From Bacteroidota bacterium (lineage in GTDB: Bacteria > Bacteroidota > Ignavibacteria > T3Sed10-11), in contig SLQE01000294.1 in NCBI GenBank assembly GCA_007131635.1, positions 1 to 35,610 on the forward strand: DNA of 35,610 bases, read 5' to 3'. The notes beneath the pieces are model-generated. The model made no database searches and was not told the DNA's origin. It saw nothing but the letters and a program-made list of their open reading frames with translations. The translations under genes were made by a program, and so were the position numbers. Below are positions 25,668 through 34,520 of this stretch, one piece after another. Position 1 is the stretch's first letter; each line of letters starts with the position of its first letter.

Positions 25668-26897
25668 TTGAACAGAGTGTTTCCATCAGTTAATGTACAA
25701 ATGGATGTTATCCGGCGCGGTGCCGAGGAAATCATACCGGAAGAAGATCTGGTAAAAAAAATCGAGCTGTCGGTCAAAGAACGTAAACCGCTTCGTGTTA
25801 AACTCGGTTGCGACCCGAGCAGACCTGATCTTCATCTCGGACACTCGGTCGTGTTGCGGAAACTACGACAATTTCAGGACCTTGGTCATAAGGCTATACT
25901 GATCATCGGTGACTTCACAGGTATGATCGGCGACCCATCCGGACGGAGTAAAACAAGGCCATCGCTTACTCTCGATGAGACAAGGATGTACGGGGAATCT
26001 TATTTCGAACAGGCAACACGCATCCTGTCGACGGAGAACATTCAGATGGTATATAACTCTGAATGGCTCGATAAAATGAGCTTTGCAGATGTCATTAAAC
26101 TAGCGGGGAAATATACCGTTGCACGTATGCTCGAGAGAGACGATTTTCTGAATAGATACAAAGAGGGTGCCCCCATAGGTATTCATGAATTTCTCTACCC
26201 GCTCGCGCAGGCAATGGACTCAGTAGCAATCGAATCCGATATCGAACTGGGTGGAACCGACCAAAAGTTCAATTTGCTCGTTGGCCGTGATATCCAGCGT
26301 GAGTTTGGTATGTCGCCCCAGGTGATCCTTACAGTTCCTCTGCTTACCGGCACCGACGGTGTCGAGAAAATGAGTAAATCTCTTAACAATTACATCGGTA
26401 TAACCGAACCTGCACAGGAGATTTACGGGAAGACACTTTCTATACCCGATGAACTGATTTTTCCTTATTACCTGCTGACGACGGATGTGTCATCACAAAG
26501 ACTTGAGGAATTAAAAAAGATTCTTGCGGATAAATATTCCAATCCCCGCGATGTAAAGAGAGAACTGGCACGGACATTAGTCAGAATGTATCACAGTGAG
26601 GACGCTGCCCGGAGGGCGGAAGACGAGTTTGACCGTGTATTCATAAAGAAAGATATTCCAGAAAACATTCAGGAAATTACACTTGAGAAATCAAACGAAG
26701 GATTTCATATCGTTGACCTTATGATACGATCTTCGCTTGTTTCGTCTAAAAGCGAAGCCCGTCGTTTAATTCAGCAGGGGGGTGTAAAAATCGATAGCGA
26801 GAAGATCGGTGACAGTAACAGTCTGATAGATAAAAAAGATGCCTTTATTCTGCAGGTAGGTAAACGTAAATTCATAAAAATTGTACCAAAGAGCTAA
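25668..26897 (+). CDS. tyrS: Tyrosyl-tRNA synthetase
   Basis: This 409-residue class I synthetase has HLGH (56-59) and KMSKS (234-238) as ATP-binding motifs, GCDPSRPDLHLGHSVVL near the N-terminus and GDFTGMIGDPSGRSKTRP, the form seen in the TyrZ-like branch. A C-terminal S4 RNA-binding domain begins near 340 (IVDLMIRSSLVSSKSEARRLIQQGG). The start is TTG at 25668, supported by AAAGGAAG just upstream; the next in-frame ATG (codon 12) would remove conserved residues. It begins 12 bases after the smpB stop. Confidence 0.97.
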   Translation: MNRVFPSVNVQMDVIRRGAEEIIPEEDLVKKIELSVKERKPLRVKLGCDPSRPDLHLGHSVVLRKLRQFQDLGHKAILIIGDFTGMIGDPSGRSKTRPSLTLDETRMYGESYFEQATRILSTENIQMVYNSEWLDKMSFADVIKLAGKYTVARMLERDDFLNRYKEGAPIGIHEFLYPLAQAMDSVAIESDIELGGTDQKFNLLVGRDIQREFGMSPQVILTVPLLTGTDGVEKMSKSLNNYIGITEPAQEIYGKTLSIPDELIFPYYLLTTDVSSQRLEELKKILADKYSNPRDVKRELARTLVRMYHSEDAARRAEDEFDRVFIKKDIPENIQEITLEKSNEGFHIVDLMIRSSLVSSKSEARRLIQQGGVKIDSEKIGDSNSLIDKKDAFILQVGKRKFIKIVPKS

Positions 26898-26912
26898 GAA
26901 AGGAGACAAGCA

Positions 26913-27458
26913 TTGTACGTTCCAACGAGAATATTTTTTACGAAAGGTGTCGGTCGACATAAAGATTATTTACAATCTTTTGAGCTGGCACTTCGGAATG
27001 CCGGAATAGAAAAGTTAAATCTGGTAACCGTCTCCAGCATTTATCCCGCCGGATGCCGGCGTATTACCCGCGAGGAAGGTTTAAAGCTATTACAACCGGG
27101 AGCCATCACATTCTGTGTCATGGCGCGTAATGCAACAAACGAAGCAAATCGTTTAATAGCCGCATCGATCGGTGTTGCCCAACCGGCAGATGAATCACAG
27201 TACGGATATCTCTCGGAACATCATCCCTATGGTGAAGCGGGTGACCGTGCGGGAGATTATGCAGAGGACCTGGCAGCAACGATGCTTGCGACAACCCTTG
27301 GTGTTGAATTCGATCCCGATACGGGCTGGGATGAACGTGAACAGATATACAAAATGAGCGGTAAGATCGTAAAGACATTTAATATTACCCAATCTGCAGA
27401 AGGCGACAAGAACGGATTATGGTCAACGGTGGTTGCGGTGGCAATATTATTACCGTAA
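26913..27458 (+). CDS. Pyruvoyl-dependent arginine decarboxylase
   Basis: This 181-residue proenzyme converts arginine to agmatine, the first step to polyamines. It should cut itself between S41 and S42 in [11 protein letters not shown], turning S42 into the pyruvoyl cofactor; the SSIYPAG context is that of the archaeal and chlamydial family. Other conserved parts are [21 protein letters not shown] at the start and [11 protein letters not shown] in the large subunit. The start is TTG at 26913 with AAAGGAG before it. It follows tyrS by 15 bases. No agmatinase, agmatine deiminase or spermidine synthase is in the window. The stop is ten bases from the convergent beta-barrel gene. Confidence 0.93.
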   Translation: MYVPTRIFFTKGVGRHKDYLQSFELALRNAGIEKLNLVTVSSIYPAGCRRITREEGLKLLQPGAITFCVMARNATNEANRLIAASIGVAQPADESQYGYLSEHHPYGEAGDRAGDYAEDLAATMLATTLGVEFDPDTGWDEREQIYKMSGKIVKTFNITQSAEGDKNGLWSTVVAVAILLP

Positions 27459-27468
27459 TACCCTTTTA

Positions 27469-28752
27469 TCAGAACCGGGTATTGACAATATTCGCAAAAT
27501 CAGATCCAAAGATATACGAGACAGAAATAGATCCTGAAACAGAAAAATCGGTGGCAAGTTGTCGCTGCTGCAATAAAACATCTTCGAGTGATGCTTTTCC
27601 GGCAGGAAGCGATAACTGATCGTTGATCATCTCAAAATCTGCATGAAAATTAAGCGAAAGACCATCGATTATCCGAACTGACACACGCCCCCACAGCTCA
27701 GCCCGGCGGTGCGATATATCGTGGAAATAATGGGAGCCGACCAAACCACCCTGAATGCTTCCCCACGGCTGGAATACCCGGACAGATGCCTGAAGCCGTT
27801 GTTGCAGCAATCCTTCCTGTTTTTTAAAAAAGATCGTTTCATCATAGTAATCGACGTACGTATAACCGAGTCTGTACACGAACGTTACGGCCTTTCTGGT
27901 TGCTTCCGGGTAAGGGAAAAGACTGTACTCGATGCCGGAACCGACATCAAATTGATTTCTTAAATTCTGATCATTTCGGGTAAGATAATCGCCGAATAAC
28001 CCTGCGGACCAATGATTTCCCAAACTCATTATAACATATGTATCAAAACCATGCCGATGACGCTTGCTGTATATGGGCTCGTCATCCTCACGTTTTATTT
28101 CCACTTCAAAGTAATTGAAGTAAGGTCGTATTCTGATTTTCCAGTCTTCGGTAACCCTGTCTGCGAAGAAACCCCACCGGCCACTGAAATCCCTGCGGTT
28201 TGATTCCAGACCCAATTGAAATCTACCGGCATAGATCTCAAAAATCCAGTTATTCCAGGAGTCATCGACAGATACCTCTTTTAAAAGGTCTTCATCAGGA
28301 ATGTCATAAAAAAGCGAAAACCGTGAGGCAAGCGGTGTGCGCATCATAAAGGGTGCCAGACCGATTTTAAGTACCTCATTGATTTCATCACGAATTTCAT
28401 CATAGGTTGCATTTTGACTGACGGTTCGTTTTAGCGTATAATTAATATCCTGATATGATCGTTGACCGATAAAGGAAATTTCGAACTCACGTCCCCCTCT
28501 GCCGACTCTCTCATCGGTTTTGAAAATATGTATATCGGCCCTCTCCGGGTCACGGACATAATTAACGAATGTAATCTCCGTTCTAATATGATTTAAATCG
28601 AACCATCTGCCGTCAAGGTAGACGGAAGGGACGGTGTCATTAACCCTTATAATCGGTCTGCCGGAACTTTTCTCAACTGCCTCTAAGACGTGAGTAGAGA
28701 CACCGATGATTGAAATAAGAATGAGTATATGGAATAATCGGTAGAATATCAT
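27469..28752 (-). CDS. Uncharacterised outer-membrane beta-barrel protein
   Basis: I do not recognise a named family. The product of about 427 residues has a signal peptide (start MIFYRLFHILILISIIG), then a soluble segment (about 30-140) with VYLDGRWFDLNHIRTEITFVNYVRD and GGREFEISFIGQRSY, followed by about 270 residues of alternating aromatic and polar residues suited to beta-strands (RIRPYFNYFEVEIKRED, YRLGYTYVDYYDE). It ends in Phe (ANIVNTRF), the usual recognition signal for outer-membrane insertion. Proteins of this build occur in Bacteroidota, Gemmatimonadota and relatives without known function. TTG at 28776 is an alternative start; ATG at 28752 gives the better signal peptide. Confidence 0.7.
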   Translation of the reverse strand: MIFYRLFHILILISIIGVSTHVLEAVEKSSGRPIIRVNDTVPSVYLDGRWFDLNHIRTEITFVNYVRDPERADIHIFKTDERVGRGGREFEISFIGQRSYQDINYTLKRTVSQNATYDEIRDEINEVLKIGLAPFMMRTPLASRFSLFYDIPDEDLLKEVSVDDSWNNWIFEIYAGRFQLGLESNRRDFSGRWGFFADRVTEDWKIRIRPYFNYFEVEIKREDDEPIYSKRHRHGFDTYVIMSLGNHWSAGLFGDYLTRNDQNLRNQFDVGSGIEYSLFPYPEATRKAVTFVYRLGYTYVDYYDETIFFKKQEGLLQQRLQASVRVFQPWGSIQGGLVGSHYFHDISHRRAELWGRVSVRIIDGLSLNFHADFEMINDQLSLPAGKASLEDVLLQQRQLATDFSVSGSISVSYIFGSDFANIVNTRF

Positions 28753-28803
28753 TAGTTTTCGGAATATAAAATACAAAAATTATTGATTAAATACCAGGAG
28801 AGA

Positions 28804-28855
28804 TTGTGTTCACGAGAGTGCGGCATTATTATTTCGATTCTCTTGCATAACACAA
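28804..28855. other. Stem-loop in the spacer upstream of the beta-barrel gene
   Basis: TTGTGTT (28804-28810) pairs with AACACAA (28849-28855) and, inside that, CGAGAG (28813-28818) with CTCTTG (28840-28845). It lies in the 174-base gap between the transglycosylase and the barrel gene. It may be a leader structure; no known RNA family is recognised. Confidence 0.3.
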
Positions 28856-28891
28856 CGCAGGCGAACATGTGGCTGCTTACAGAACAATCGG

Positions 28892-28915
28892 TGCGGAGTG
28901 AATGAACGCTCCGCA
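28892..28915 (-). terminator. GC-rich hairpin after the lytic transglycosylase gene
   Basis: TGCGGAG (28892-28898) pairs with CTCCGCA (28909-28915) around a ten-base loop, and three more G-C pairs extend the stem across a bulge. It lies 11 bases past the stop at 28927. There is no T run on the minus strand, so it is a weak terminator or an RNA 3'-end stabiliser. Confidence 0.4.
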
Positions 28916-28926
28916 TCCGAATAGGT

Positions 28927-29835
28927 TTATTCAAATATTAAACGATAATATGCATAATAACCCATAACATTATCGACGTAATTCACTGTTTCGGGCCATC
29001 CGTGAAAATACCCTCCCTCCGGGCGTCCGTTTTCCCAGACATATCCGTGAAGAGTATAATGTCGTCTTGATAACATGGGAAGTAAATCTCTTATTACCTG
29101 CCATCGGTAGGGATTCAATCCGAGATATATTGCAAGTTGCTGGGCATCACGGACGCGTGTCGGTCCGGCGTTATATGCTGCAAGGGAAAGTCGGATTATA
29201 TCGTCATCATCCGGGTGCAGGTCTGCCGCAGCGATATCAGTCGGTACATCAAAAAGAGATCGTACACGCCAGAGATAATAAACACCGCCGGCAATATTGT
29301 CCTTGGGTTGGCGAACACCATCGATACCAAGAGCCATTGAAACATCCCGGCCGGTCAGAGGCATTATCTGCATTAAACCATATGCACCGCGATGACTCAC
29401 AGCCTGTATTTGGAAACGGGATTCCTGATTCATAACCGCGAGTATCAATCGCCAATCAAAACTATACCGGTTTGCGTATTCTTTAATTGTTTCTTCGTAT
29501 GTATTTAAAATATTTTGAATTCTCGGAAAACCTAGATCGTTCCTCACATCATATGCAAATTGCGAAATATCTATCACTGTCTCTTGATCTTCGATTTCAA
29601 AATCTATAAAGTAAGCTTCGGAAATAATCTCCGATCTCCGGGGAAAAACAGAGTAGGTTTTATCGATTTCTGCAGCAGGGTTTTCGTACGCAACCTTTTG
29701 AACCGTCGCCCGTTGATCATGCATCGGTAGAAACATTCTTGATCCCTGCTCCGATTGATGAATGTTTGCCATAGCGCCGATGCATACAACTAATATAATT
29801 GCTGTTGAGAGTATGTATCTGATAATTGTAATCAT
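28927..29835 (-). CDS. Lytic transglycosylase, SLT domain
   Basis: This 302-residue exported enzyme cleaves peptidoglycan glycan strands. A signal peptide spans about 1-23 (IILVVCIGAMA). A linker of about 95 residues follows, then the SLT domain from about 112: catalytic E138 in AVMNQESRFQ, then RGAYGLMQIMPLTG and LAAYNAGPTRVRDA, the three diagnostic motifs. The C-terminal part (GWPETVNYVDNVMGYYAYY) also fits the family. It stands alone on the minus strand behind its own predicted promoter. The SLT motifs are clear, but I cannot tell which Mlt class it is. Confidence 0.92.
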   Translation of the reverse strand: MITIIRYILSTAIILVVCIGAMANIHQSEQGSRMFLPMHDQRATVQKVAYENPAAEIDKTYSVFPRRSEIISEAYFIDFEIEDQETVIDISQFAYDVRNDLGFPRIQNILNTYEETIKEYANRYSFDWRLILAVMNQESRFQIQAVSHRGAYGLMQIMPLTGRDVSMALGIDGVRQPKDNIAGGVYYLWRVRSLFDVPTDIAAADLHPDDDDIIRLSLAAYNAGPTRVRDAQQLAIYLGLNPYRWQVIRDLLPMLSRRHYTLHGYVWENGRPEGGYFHGWPETVNYVDNVMGYYAYYRLIFE

Positions 29836-30187
29836 CCTTGTTTGTGTATGTATTGTTTTACAAATGCAATAATAAATATCAAAAATAATTTTATCTGTAT
29901 TTACTTACTGAGCAACATATTAGAACCAACAAATTTTCATAGAAGTTCAATTAAATGTTGTCTCCCGAAAAAACAACAAAAAAAGTGCCAGTTTACCGCG
30001 GAAAAAATCGACGCGATTTGGCCATATTAGTGCATTGATATCAAAAATATACGGTGACAAACAGGAAATTATGTTAGTCGGTTATTATTACCTAAACCGG
30101 GCTGACATTTTTACACATAGTAATTCGACCGGCCCCGCAGATATTCAATCTTTATTAAGAAGTGTAATGCAATGTATTATTGTGATG
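29836..30187. other. AT-rich intergenic gap between gcvPA and the lytic transglycosylase gene
   Basis: About 350 bases with no convincing gene. A minus-strand promoter lies at 29888-29915. A sigma54-like site, CTGGCAC then TTGTT with ten bases between GG and G, lies at 29975-29991, but its -12 box has GT instead of GC. A plus-strand hairpin at 30073-30106 (11 pairs, two G-U, one bulge) is followed by ATTTTTAC, but no plus-strand promoter is seen in front of it. A 64-residue plus frame here overlaps gcvPA and looks spurious. Confidence 0.6.
29888..29915 (-). promoter_or_regulatory. Predicted sigma70-type promoter of the lytic transglycosylase gene
   Basis: On the minus strand TTGCTC (29910-29915) and TAAAAT (29888-29893) are 16 bases apart, about 50 bases before the ATG. 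The match is fair and the region is AT-rich. Confidence 0.4.
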
Positions 30188-31525
30188 TTATTTTATCGCG
30201 ATTGTCAATTCCTGAACATAATTATCTAACTCTTTTTTTAATCTTCTTTCCGTTACCGCAATCATCAGATCGTTTGGATCCCCTCCCCACTTGCTGAGCG
30301 GAACTCCTGCCAGAATTTTCTTTTGTGTTAATTTTTCTACAATACTTTCCGCAGATTTAGGTAACGATACAACAAATTCATTAAAAAACGGACGTCCGAA
30401 TTTTAAAGTGCATCCCTGAATCTCTTTGATTTTGCCTGCCAGATAGTGACTCTTTTGCATACAGATATTTGCGACCTCCTGTATGCCCTGTTTACCGAGT
30501 AATGCCAAATACACCGTTGCGGCAAGCATCATTAAGCCCTGATTTGTACAAATATTCGATGTGGCTTTTTCACGGCGAATCTGTTGTTCCCGTGTTTGTA
30601 ACGTAAGAACAAAGCCCCTTTCGCCGTCTGCATCGACCGTGACACCCGCGAGTCTTCCGGGAATTTTCCGCATTAAAAATTCTTTTACCGCGAAGGTTCC
30701 CAGATATGGTCCTCCGAAGTTCAAACCGATTCCGAGGGGTTGGCCTTCGCCGACCATAATATCAGCACCATATTCACCCGGAGGTGTCAGGAGACCCAAA
30801 GAAATCGGATTGACGACTGAAATATAAAGAGCATTCTTTGATTTCGCTACATCGCCGATCTCATAGACGTCTTCAAGGCATCCGTAAAAATTAGGATGTT
30901 GGACTATAACTGCGGCGGTATTATCATCGACGGCACTTTTTACCGCTGACAGATCTGCCGCACCATCGTGTAGATCCGTCTGCCGGAGATTAATATTCTG
31001 ACTCCGGCAGTAGGTCTCGATAATATTAAGGTAATCGGGATGAAGGGCACCGGCAATGACAACTTCGGTACGTTTTGTGTGAGCAACTGCAAGTAATACC
31101 GCTTCTGCGAGTGCACTGCCACCGTCATACATCGATGCATTTGAAACATCCATACCGGTTAACTGACAGATCATTGTCTGATATTCATATATCGCCTGTA
31201 GCGTACCCTGGCTAACCTCGGCCTGATACGGTGTATATGCCGTGTAAAACTCCGAGCGGCCCGTTATCGCACTGATTGCAGATGGAACCGAGTGATCATA
31301 GCTTCCCGCACCGAGATAATTCGAGATACCCGCATGCAGATTTTCTTCGGCGATTCTGTAAACCTCACGCAGCGTTTCACATTCGGATAGCTTCGGGGGT
31401 ATGTTCAGATTTTTTTTCAGTCGTATATCCGCTGGAATGTTCGCGATCAGATCTTCAAATGTTTTCACACCGATCGCATCGAGCATTTCCTGCCGCTCGT
31501 CGTCGGTTGCCGGATAATATGTCAT
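30188..31525 (-). CDS. gcvPA: Glycine dehydrogenase (decarboxylating) subunit 1
   Basis: This 445-residue subunit is the N-terminal half of split glycine cleavage P-protein. Family motifs include FLGAGSYDHSVPSAISAITGR, YTPYQAEVSQGTLQAIYEYQT, VIVQHPNFYGCLEDV and TSNICTNQGLMMLAA. It lacks the PLP lysine by design; that sits in GcvPB, which is not in this window, nor is gcvT. It starts at ATG after AGAGGAG and lies 36 bases after gcvH, last in the efp operon. With GcvPB, GcvT, GcvH and Lpd it would break glycine into CO2, ammonia and a one-carbon unit. Confidence 0.96.
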   Translation of the reverse strand: MTYYPATDDERQEMLDAIGVKTFEDLIANIPADIRLKKNLNIPPKLSECETLREVYRIAEENLHAGISNYLGAGSYDHSVPSAISAITGRSEFYTAYTPYQAEVSQGTLQAIYEYQTMICQLTGMDVSNASMYDGGSALAEAVLLAVAHTKRTEVVIAGALHPDYLNIIETYCRSQNINLRQTDLHDGAADLSAVKSAVDDNTAAVIVQHPNFYGCLEDVYEIGDVAKSKNALYISVVNPISLGLLTPPGEYGADIMVGEGQPLGIGLNFGGPYLGTFAVKEFLMRKIPGRLAGVTVDADGERGFVLTLQTREQQIRREKATSNICTNQGLMMLAATVYLALLGKQGIQEVANICMQKSHYLAGKIKEIQGCTLKFGRPFFNEFVVSLPKSAESIVEKLTQKKILAGVPLSKWGGDPNDLMIAVTERRLKKELDNYVQELTIAIK

Positions 31526-31561
31526 AATAAAACTCCTCTTTCCTAATCCCTGGTATAATTT

Positions 31562-31945
31562 CTACGCTTCAGCAACGTGTTCCTTGTATGCACTGCTATC
31601 CATGAGAGTATCTATTTCGGATGGATCACCGATTTTTATCTTTAGCATCCATCCTTTCTCATATGGGTCCTGGTTGACCAATTCGGGGTTATCTTTCAGT
31701 TCGGTATTAACCTCCAGCAGCTCACCACTAACAGGTGCATACAAATCTGCAACGGTTTTCACGGCCTCGATGGTTCCGATTGAATCGTTTTGTGAGAATG
31801 ATGTACCTACTTCGGGGAATTCAATATACACGATATCACCCAATTCTGATTGTGCATAATCCGTAACTCCCACTACGGCTGTATCATTTTCGATCCGCAG
31901 CCATTCATGTTCTTTTGTATATTTTAAATTATCCGGGAAATTCAT
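31562..31945 (-). CDS. gcvH: Glycine cleavage system H protein
   Basis: This 127-residue carrier shuttles the aminomethyl group on its lipoyl arm. The modified lysine is K63 in GTIEAVKTVADLYAP. It also has KEHEWLRIE, GVTDYAQSELGDIVY and NPYEKGWM-like LVNQDPYEKGWMLKI at the usual places. It is a client of LipB and LipA encoded in this window. AAGGAG precedes the ATG. It lies 40 bases after accC. Confidence 0.98.
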   Translation of the reverse strand: MNFPDNLKYTKEHEWLRIENDTAVVGVTDYAQSELGDIVYIEFPEVGTSFSQNDSIGTIEAVKTVADLYAPVSGELLEVNTELKDNPELVNQDPYEKGWMLKIKIGDPSEIDTLMDSSAYKEHVAEA

Positions 31946-31985
31946 TATTTTTATCTCCTTTTTATCTTTGTATATAGATTGTGGG

Positions 31986-33326
31986 TTAATCCTTAAAAGT
32001 GAATGTTTCTAAGAAACGAGTATCGACATCACCCTCTCTGAACCGTTCGTTGTTCATGACCTTTGCATGGAACGGTATCGTTGTCTGGATCCCTTCTACT
32101 ATAAACTCATCCAGTGCTATAGACATTCTTTTTATGGCAGCTTCGCGCGTCGGGGCATGAACAATCAGTTTTGCAATTAACGAATCATAAAACGGCGGTA
32201 TGGTATAGCCCGCATAAGCGTGTGTGTCGACACGCACACCGAGTCCGCCGGGTACATGCAAACTTGTAATTCTTCCCGGAGAAGGTCGGAAGTCTTTATT
32301 GGGATCTTCGGCATTGATCCGGCATTCGATTGCGTGGCCGATCGGTTTAATTTTTCGTCGCGTTAATCTTTTACCGTTCATAATTTCAATCTGCTCACGG
32401 ATCAGATCAAAGCCGGTCACTTCTTCAGTGACCGGGTGCTCGACCTGAATCCGGGTGTTCATTTCCATGAAATAGAAATTCCGATCTCTGTCCACAAGGA
32501 ATTCTATTGTCCCAGCACCGCGATATGATACGCTCTTGGCACCGCGAATTGCGGCATCACCCATTTTCTCTCTCAGTTCATCATCAACAATCGGTGAGGG
32601 CGATTCTTCAATTAATTTCTGGTGGCGTCTTTGAATAGAACAATCGCGTTCTCCGAGATGAATGACGTTTCCGTACATATCGCCGAGGACTTGAATTTCG
32701 ACATGTCTTGGTTCCTCAATGTACTTTTCGACATACACGCCCGAATTTCCAAATGCCGACTCCGCCTCAGCGCGTGCAGTTTGAAATAATTTCTCAAATT
32801 CCTCCTGTTTCCTCACTATCCGCATACCACGGCCGCCACCTCCGGCAGATGCTTTAATTATAACGGGATATCCTATCGATTCCGCAAGATCGCGTGCGTT
32901 TATTACGTTATCGATCTCACCGCCGCTTCCCGGGACAACAGGGACCTCGGATTTCCGCATCGTATCTTTGGCGAGCGCTTTATCACCCATCGCGCTTATC
33001 ATTAGAGCCGTCGGGCCTATGAAGGTAATACCCGATGTCTCACAAATTTCAGCAAAGCTTGCATTTTCCGCGAGGAATCCATAACCGGGGTGAATCGCAT
33101 CGGCATTCGTTACTTCAGCTGCTGCAATGATCCGGGGGATATTAAGGTAACTTTCTTTTGGTGAAGGTGGACCGATACAAACAGCTTCATCGGCAAATCG
33201 AACATGCAATGATTCACGATCGGCTTCGGAATAGACTGCGACTGTTTTTATATCCATTTCCCGGCATGCACGTATCACTCGAAGGGCAATCTCTCCGCGA
33301 TTGGCAATTAAAATCTTATTCAGCAA
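31986..33326 (-). CDS. accC: Acetyl-CoA carboxylase, biotin carboxylase subunit
   Basis: This 446-residue ATP-grasp enzyme carboxylates biotin on AccB, the first step of fatty-acid synthesis. Motifs: [34 protein letters not shown], the glycine-rich ATP loop [14 protein letters not shown], and [14 protein letters not shown] in the active site. The start is TTG at 33326, after AGGA; this gives the standard N-terminus ([12 protein letters not shown]) nine bases after the accB stop. The pairing with accB and absence of a carboxyltransferase domain mark it as AccC and not a pyruvate or propionyl carboxylase. Confidence 0.96.
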   Translation of the reverse strand: MLNKILIANRGEIALRVIRACREMDIKTVAVYSEADRESLHVRFADEAVCIGPPSPKESYLNIPRIIAAAEVTNADAIHPGYGFLAENASFAEICETSGITFIGPTALMISAMGDKALAKDTMRKSEVPVVPGSGGEIDNVINARDLAESIGYPVIIKASAGGGGRGMRIVRKQEEFEKLFQTARAEAESAFGNSGVYVEKYIEEPRHVEIQVLGDMYGNVIHLGERDCSIQRRHQKLIEESPSPIVDDELREKMGDAAIRGAKSVSYRGAGTIEFLVDRDRNFYFMEMNTRIQVEHPVTEEVTGFDLIREQIEIMNGKRLTRRKIKPIGHAIECRINAEDPNKDFRPSPGRITSLHVPGGLGVRVDTHAYAGYTIPPFYDSLIAKLIVHAPTREAAIKRMSIALDEFIVEGIQTTIPFHAKVMNNERFREGDVDTRFLETFTFKD

Positions 33327-33335
33327 TGATTGTTC

Positions 33336-33836
33336 CTACTTAATCGGCTCTATGAAGAATAATGTTTGATTGTACTCGATGGGCTGTCCGTTCTCAACCA
33401 TAATCTTGACTATCCGGCCTTTCACATCACACTCTATCTCATTCATTAATTTCATGGCTTCAACGATACAAAGTACGGTACCCGGTTCTACCTCCTGTCC
33501 TACCTCCACGTAAGGATCAGCATCCGGTGCGGGTGCACGATAGAAAGTCCCGACAATCGGAGATTTTACCTCCAGATACTGTACAGTCGGTTCAGCCTTT
33601 TTCTCCTCTGTTTTCGTCGTTTCGACACCAATGGTCTCGGGTTGTGGAGGAGATACCTGTTGCGGTAGCGGAGCCGGCATCTGGTAGAACGGCATAACGT
33701 GCCCCATGGGTTCACCGGCTTTGCTATTGACAGACTTCGCCAAACGAAGCTTTATTCCCTCTTCCTCAATCTCCATCTCGGTCATATTACTTTGATCCAT
33801 TATCTTGATCAGTTTTCGAAGATATGCTAAATCCAT
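33336..33836 (-). CDS. accB: Acetyl-CoA carboxylase biotin carboxyl carrier protein
   Basis: This 166-residue carrier has an N-terminal region ([25 protein letters not shown]), a Pro/Gln-rich linker (about 50-85) and a C-terminal biotinyl domain with the biotin lysine K129 in [13 protein letters not shown]. The thumb-like [13 protein letters not shown] loop is present. It begins 21 bases after efp and is followed at once by accC, the order common in Bacteroidota and many other phyla. Confidence 0.97.
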   Translation of the reverse strand: MDLAYLRKLIKIMDQSNMTEMEIEEEGIKLRLAKSVNSKAGEPMGHVMPFYQMPAPLPQQVSPPQPETIGVETTKTEEKKAEPTVQYLEVKSPIVGTFYRAPAPDADPYVEVGQEVEPGTVLCIVEAMKLMNEIECDVKGRIVKIMVENGQPIEYNQTLFFIEPIK

Positions 33837-33857
33837 TGCCCGCCTGTATTAATAAGT

Positions 33858-34421
33858 TTACTGTTTTGCTCGTTCGATATATGCACCGGTTCTGGTATCG
33901 ACCCTGACAATATCGTTTTCATTGATAAATAAGGGGACCTGCAAAACGGCTCCTGTCTCAAGTGTTGCAGGTTTTGAACCGCCCGTAGCGGTATCTCCTT
34001 TAATCCCGGGCACTGTTTCAACAACTCTGAGGGTAACGTTCATCGGCATCTGGCATCCCACTATTTGATTTTGAAAAGTCTCAACGTCAACAGTGTCACC
34101 CTCTTTAAGATATTTCTCTTGTCCGGACATCATGACCTGGTCAAGGTGGAACTGGTCGTGAGTTTCATTATCCATAAAGTAAAATGAATCATTATCCCGG
34201 TACAGAAATTGCGCAGGACGTCGCTCCACACGTGCAACCTCTATCTTATCATTGGAGCTGAATTTGTGTTCTAACAATCGACCGGTTTTCATATTACGCA
34301 TTTTTGCCTGCACAAATCCTCTTTTATTTCCCGGGGTCCGGTGTTGATAATCCTCTACGGTATATAGATCACCGTCAAATACTATTATCATTCCAATACG
34401 AAAATCAAGAGCTGTCGCCAT
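33858..34421 (-). CDS. efp: Translation elongation factor P
   Basis: This 187-residue protein relieves ribosome stalling at proline runs. It has the three-domain layout with TALDFRIGMIIVFDGDLYTVEDYQH at the start, GDTVDVETFQNQIVG in the middle and VLQVPLFINENDIVRVDTRTGAYIERAK at the end. The loop that reaches the peptidyl-transferase centre reads HRTPGNKRGFVQAK, with K33 followed by R34 where E. coli has PGKG. The modification, if any, cannot be read here; no epmA, earP or ymfI-like gene is nearby. It heads the efp-accB-accC-gcvH-gcvPA operon. Confidence 0.97.
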   Translation of the reverse strand: MATALDFRIGMIIVFDGDLYTVEDYQHRTPGNKRGFVQAKMRNMKTGRLLEHKFSSNDKIEVARVERRPAQFLYRDNDSFYFMDNETHDQFHLDQVMMSGQEKYLKEGDTVDVETFQNQIVGCQMPMNVTLRVVETVPGIKGDTATGGSKPATLETGAVLQVPLFINENDIVRVDTRTGAYIERAKQ

Positions 34422-34477
34422 ACTACCTTTAAGTTTGTAAGATATATTAATTTATTTTATATTACTCATGAATCATT

Positions 34478-34506
34478 AATATACTGCCATATACTTTTAA
34501 AGTCAA
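34478..34506 (-). promoter_or_regulatory. Strong sigma70-type promoter of the efp operon
   Basis: On the minus strand TTGACT (34501-34506) and TATATT (34478-34483) are exactly 17 bases apart. Transcription would start near 34471, about 50 bases before efp. It has the same pattern as the rplM and lpdA promoters. Confidence 0.6.
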
Positions 34507-34520
34507 CTTTACAAAACCCT

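Noticed and set aside
30073-30106. Plus-strand hairpin with ATTTTTAC as the end of a small RNA gene
   Set aside because: The stem needs two G-U pairs and a bulge, and no plausible promoter or conserved sequence lies in front of it.
30035-30229. 64-residue plus-strand open frame in the gcvPA-transglycosylase gap
   Set aside because: No ribosome site, no known motif, and its end overlaps the gcvPA coding region.
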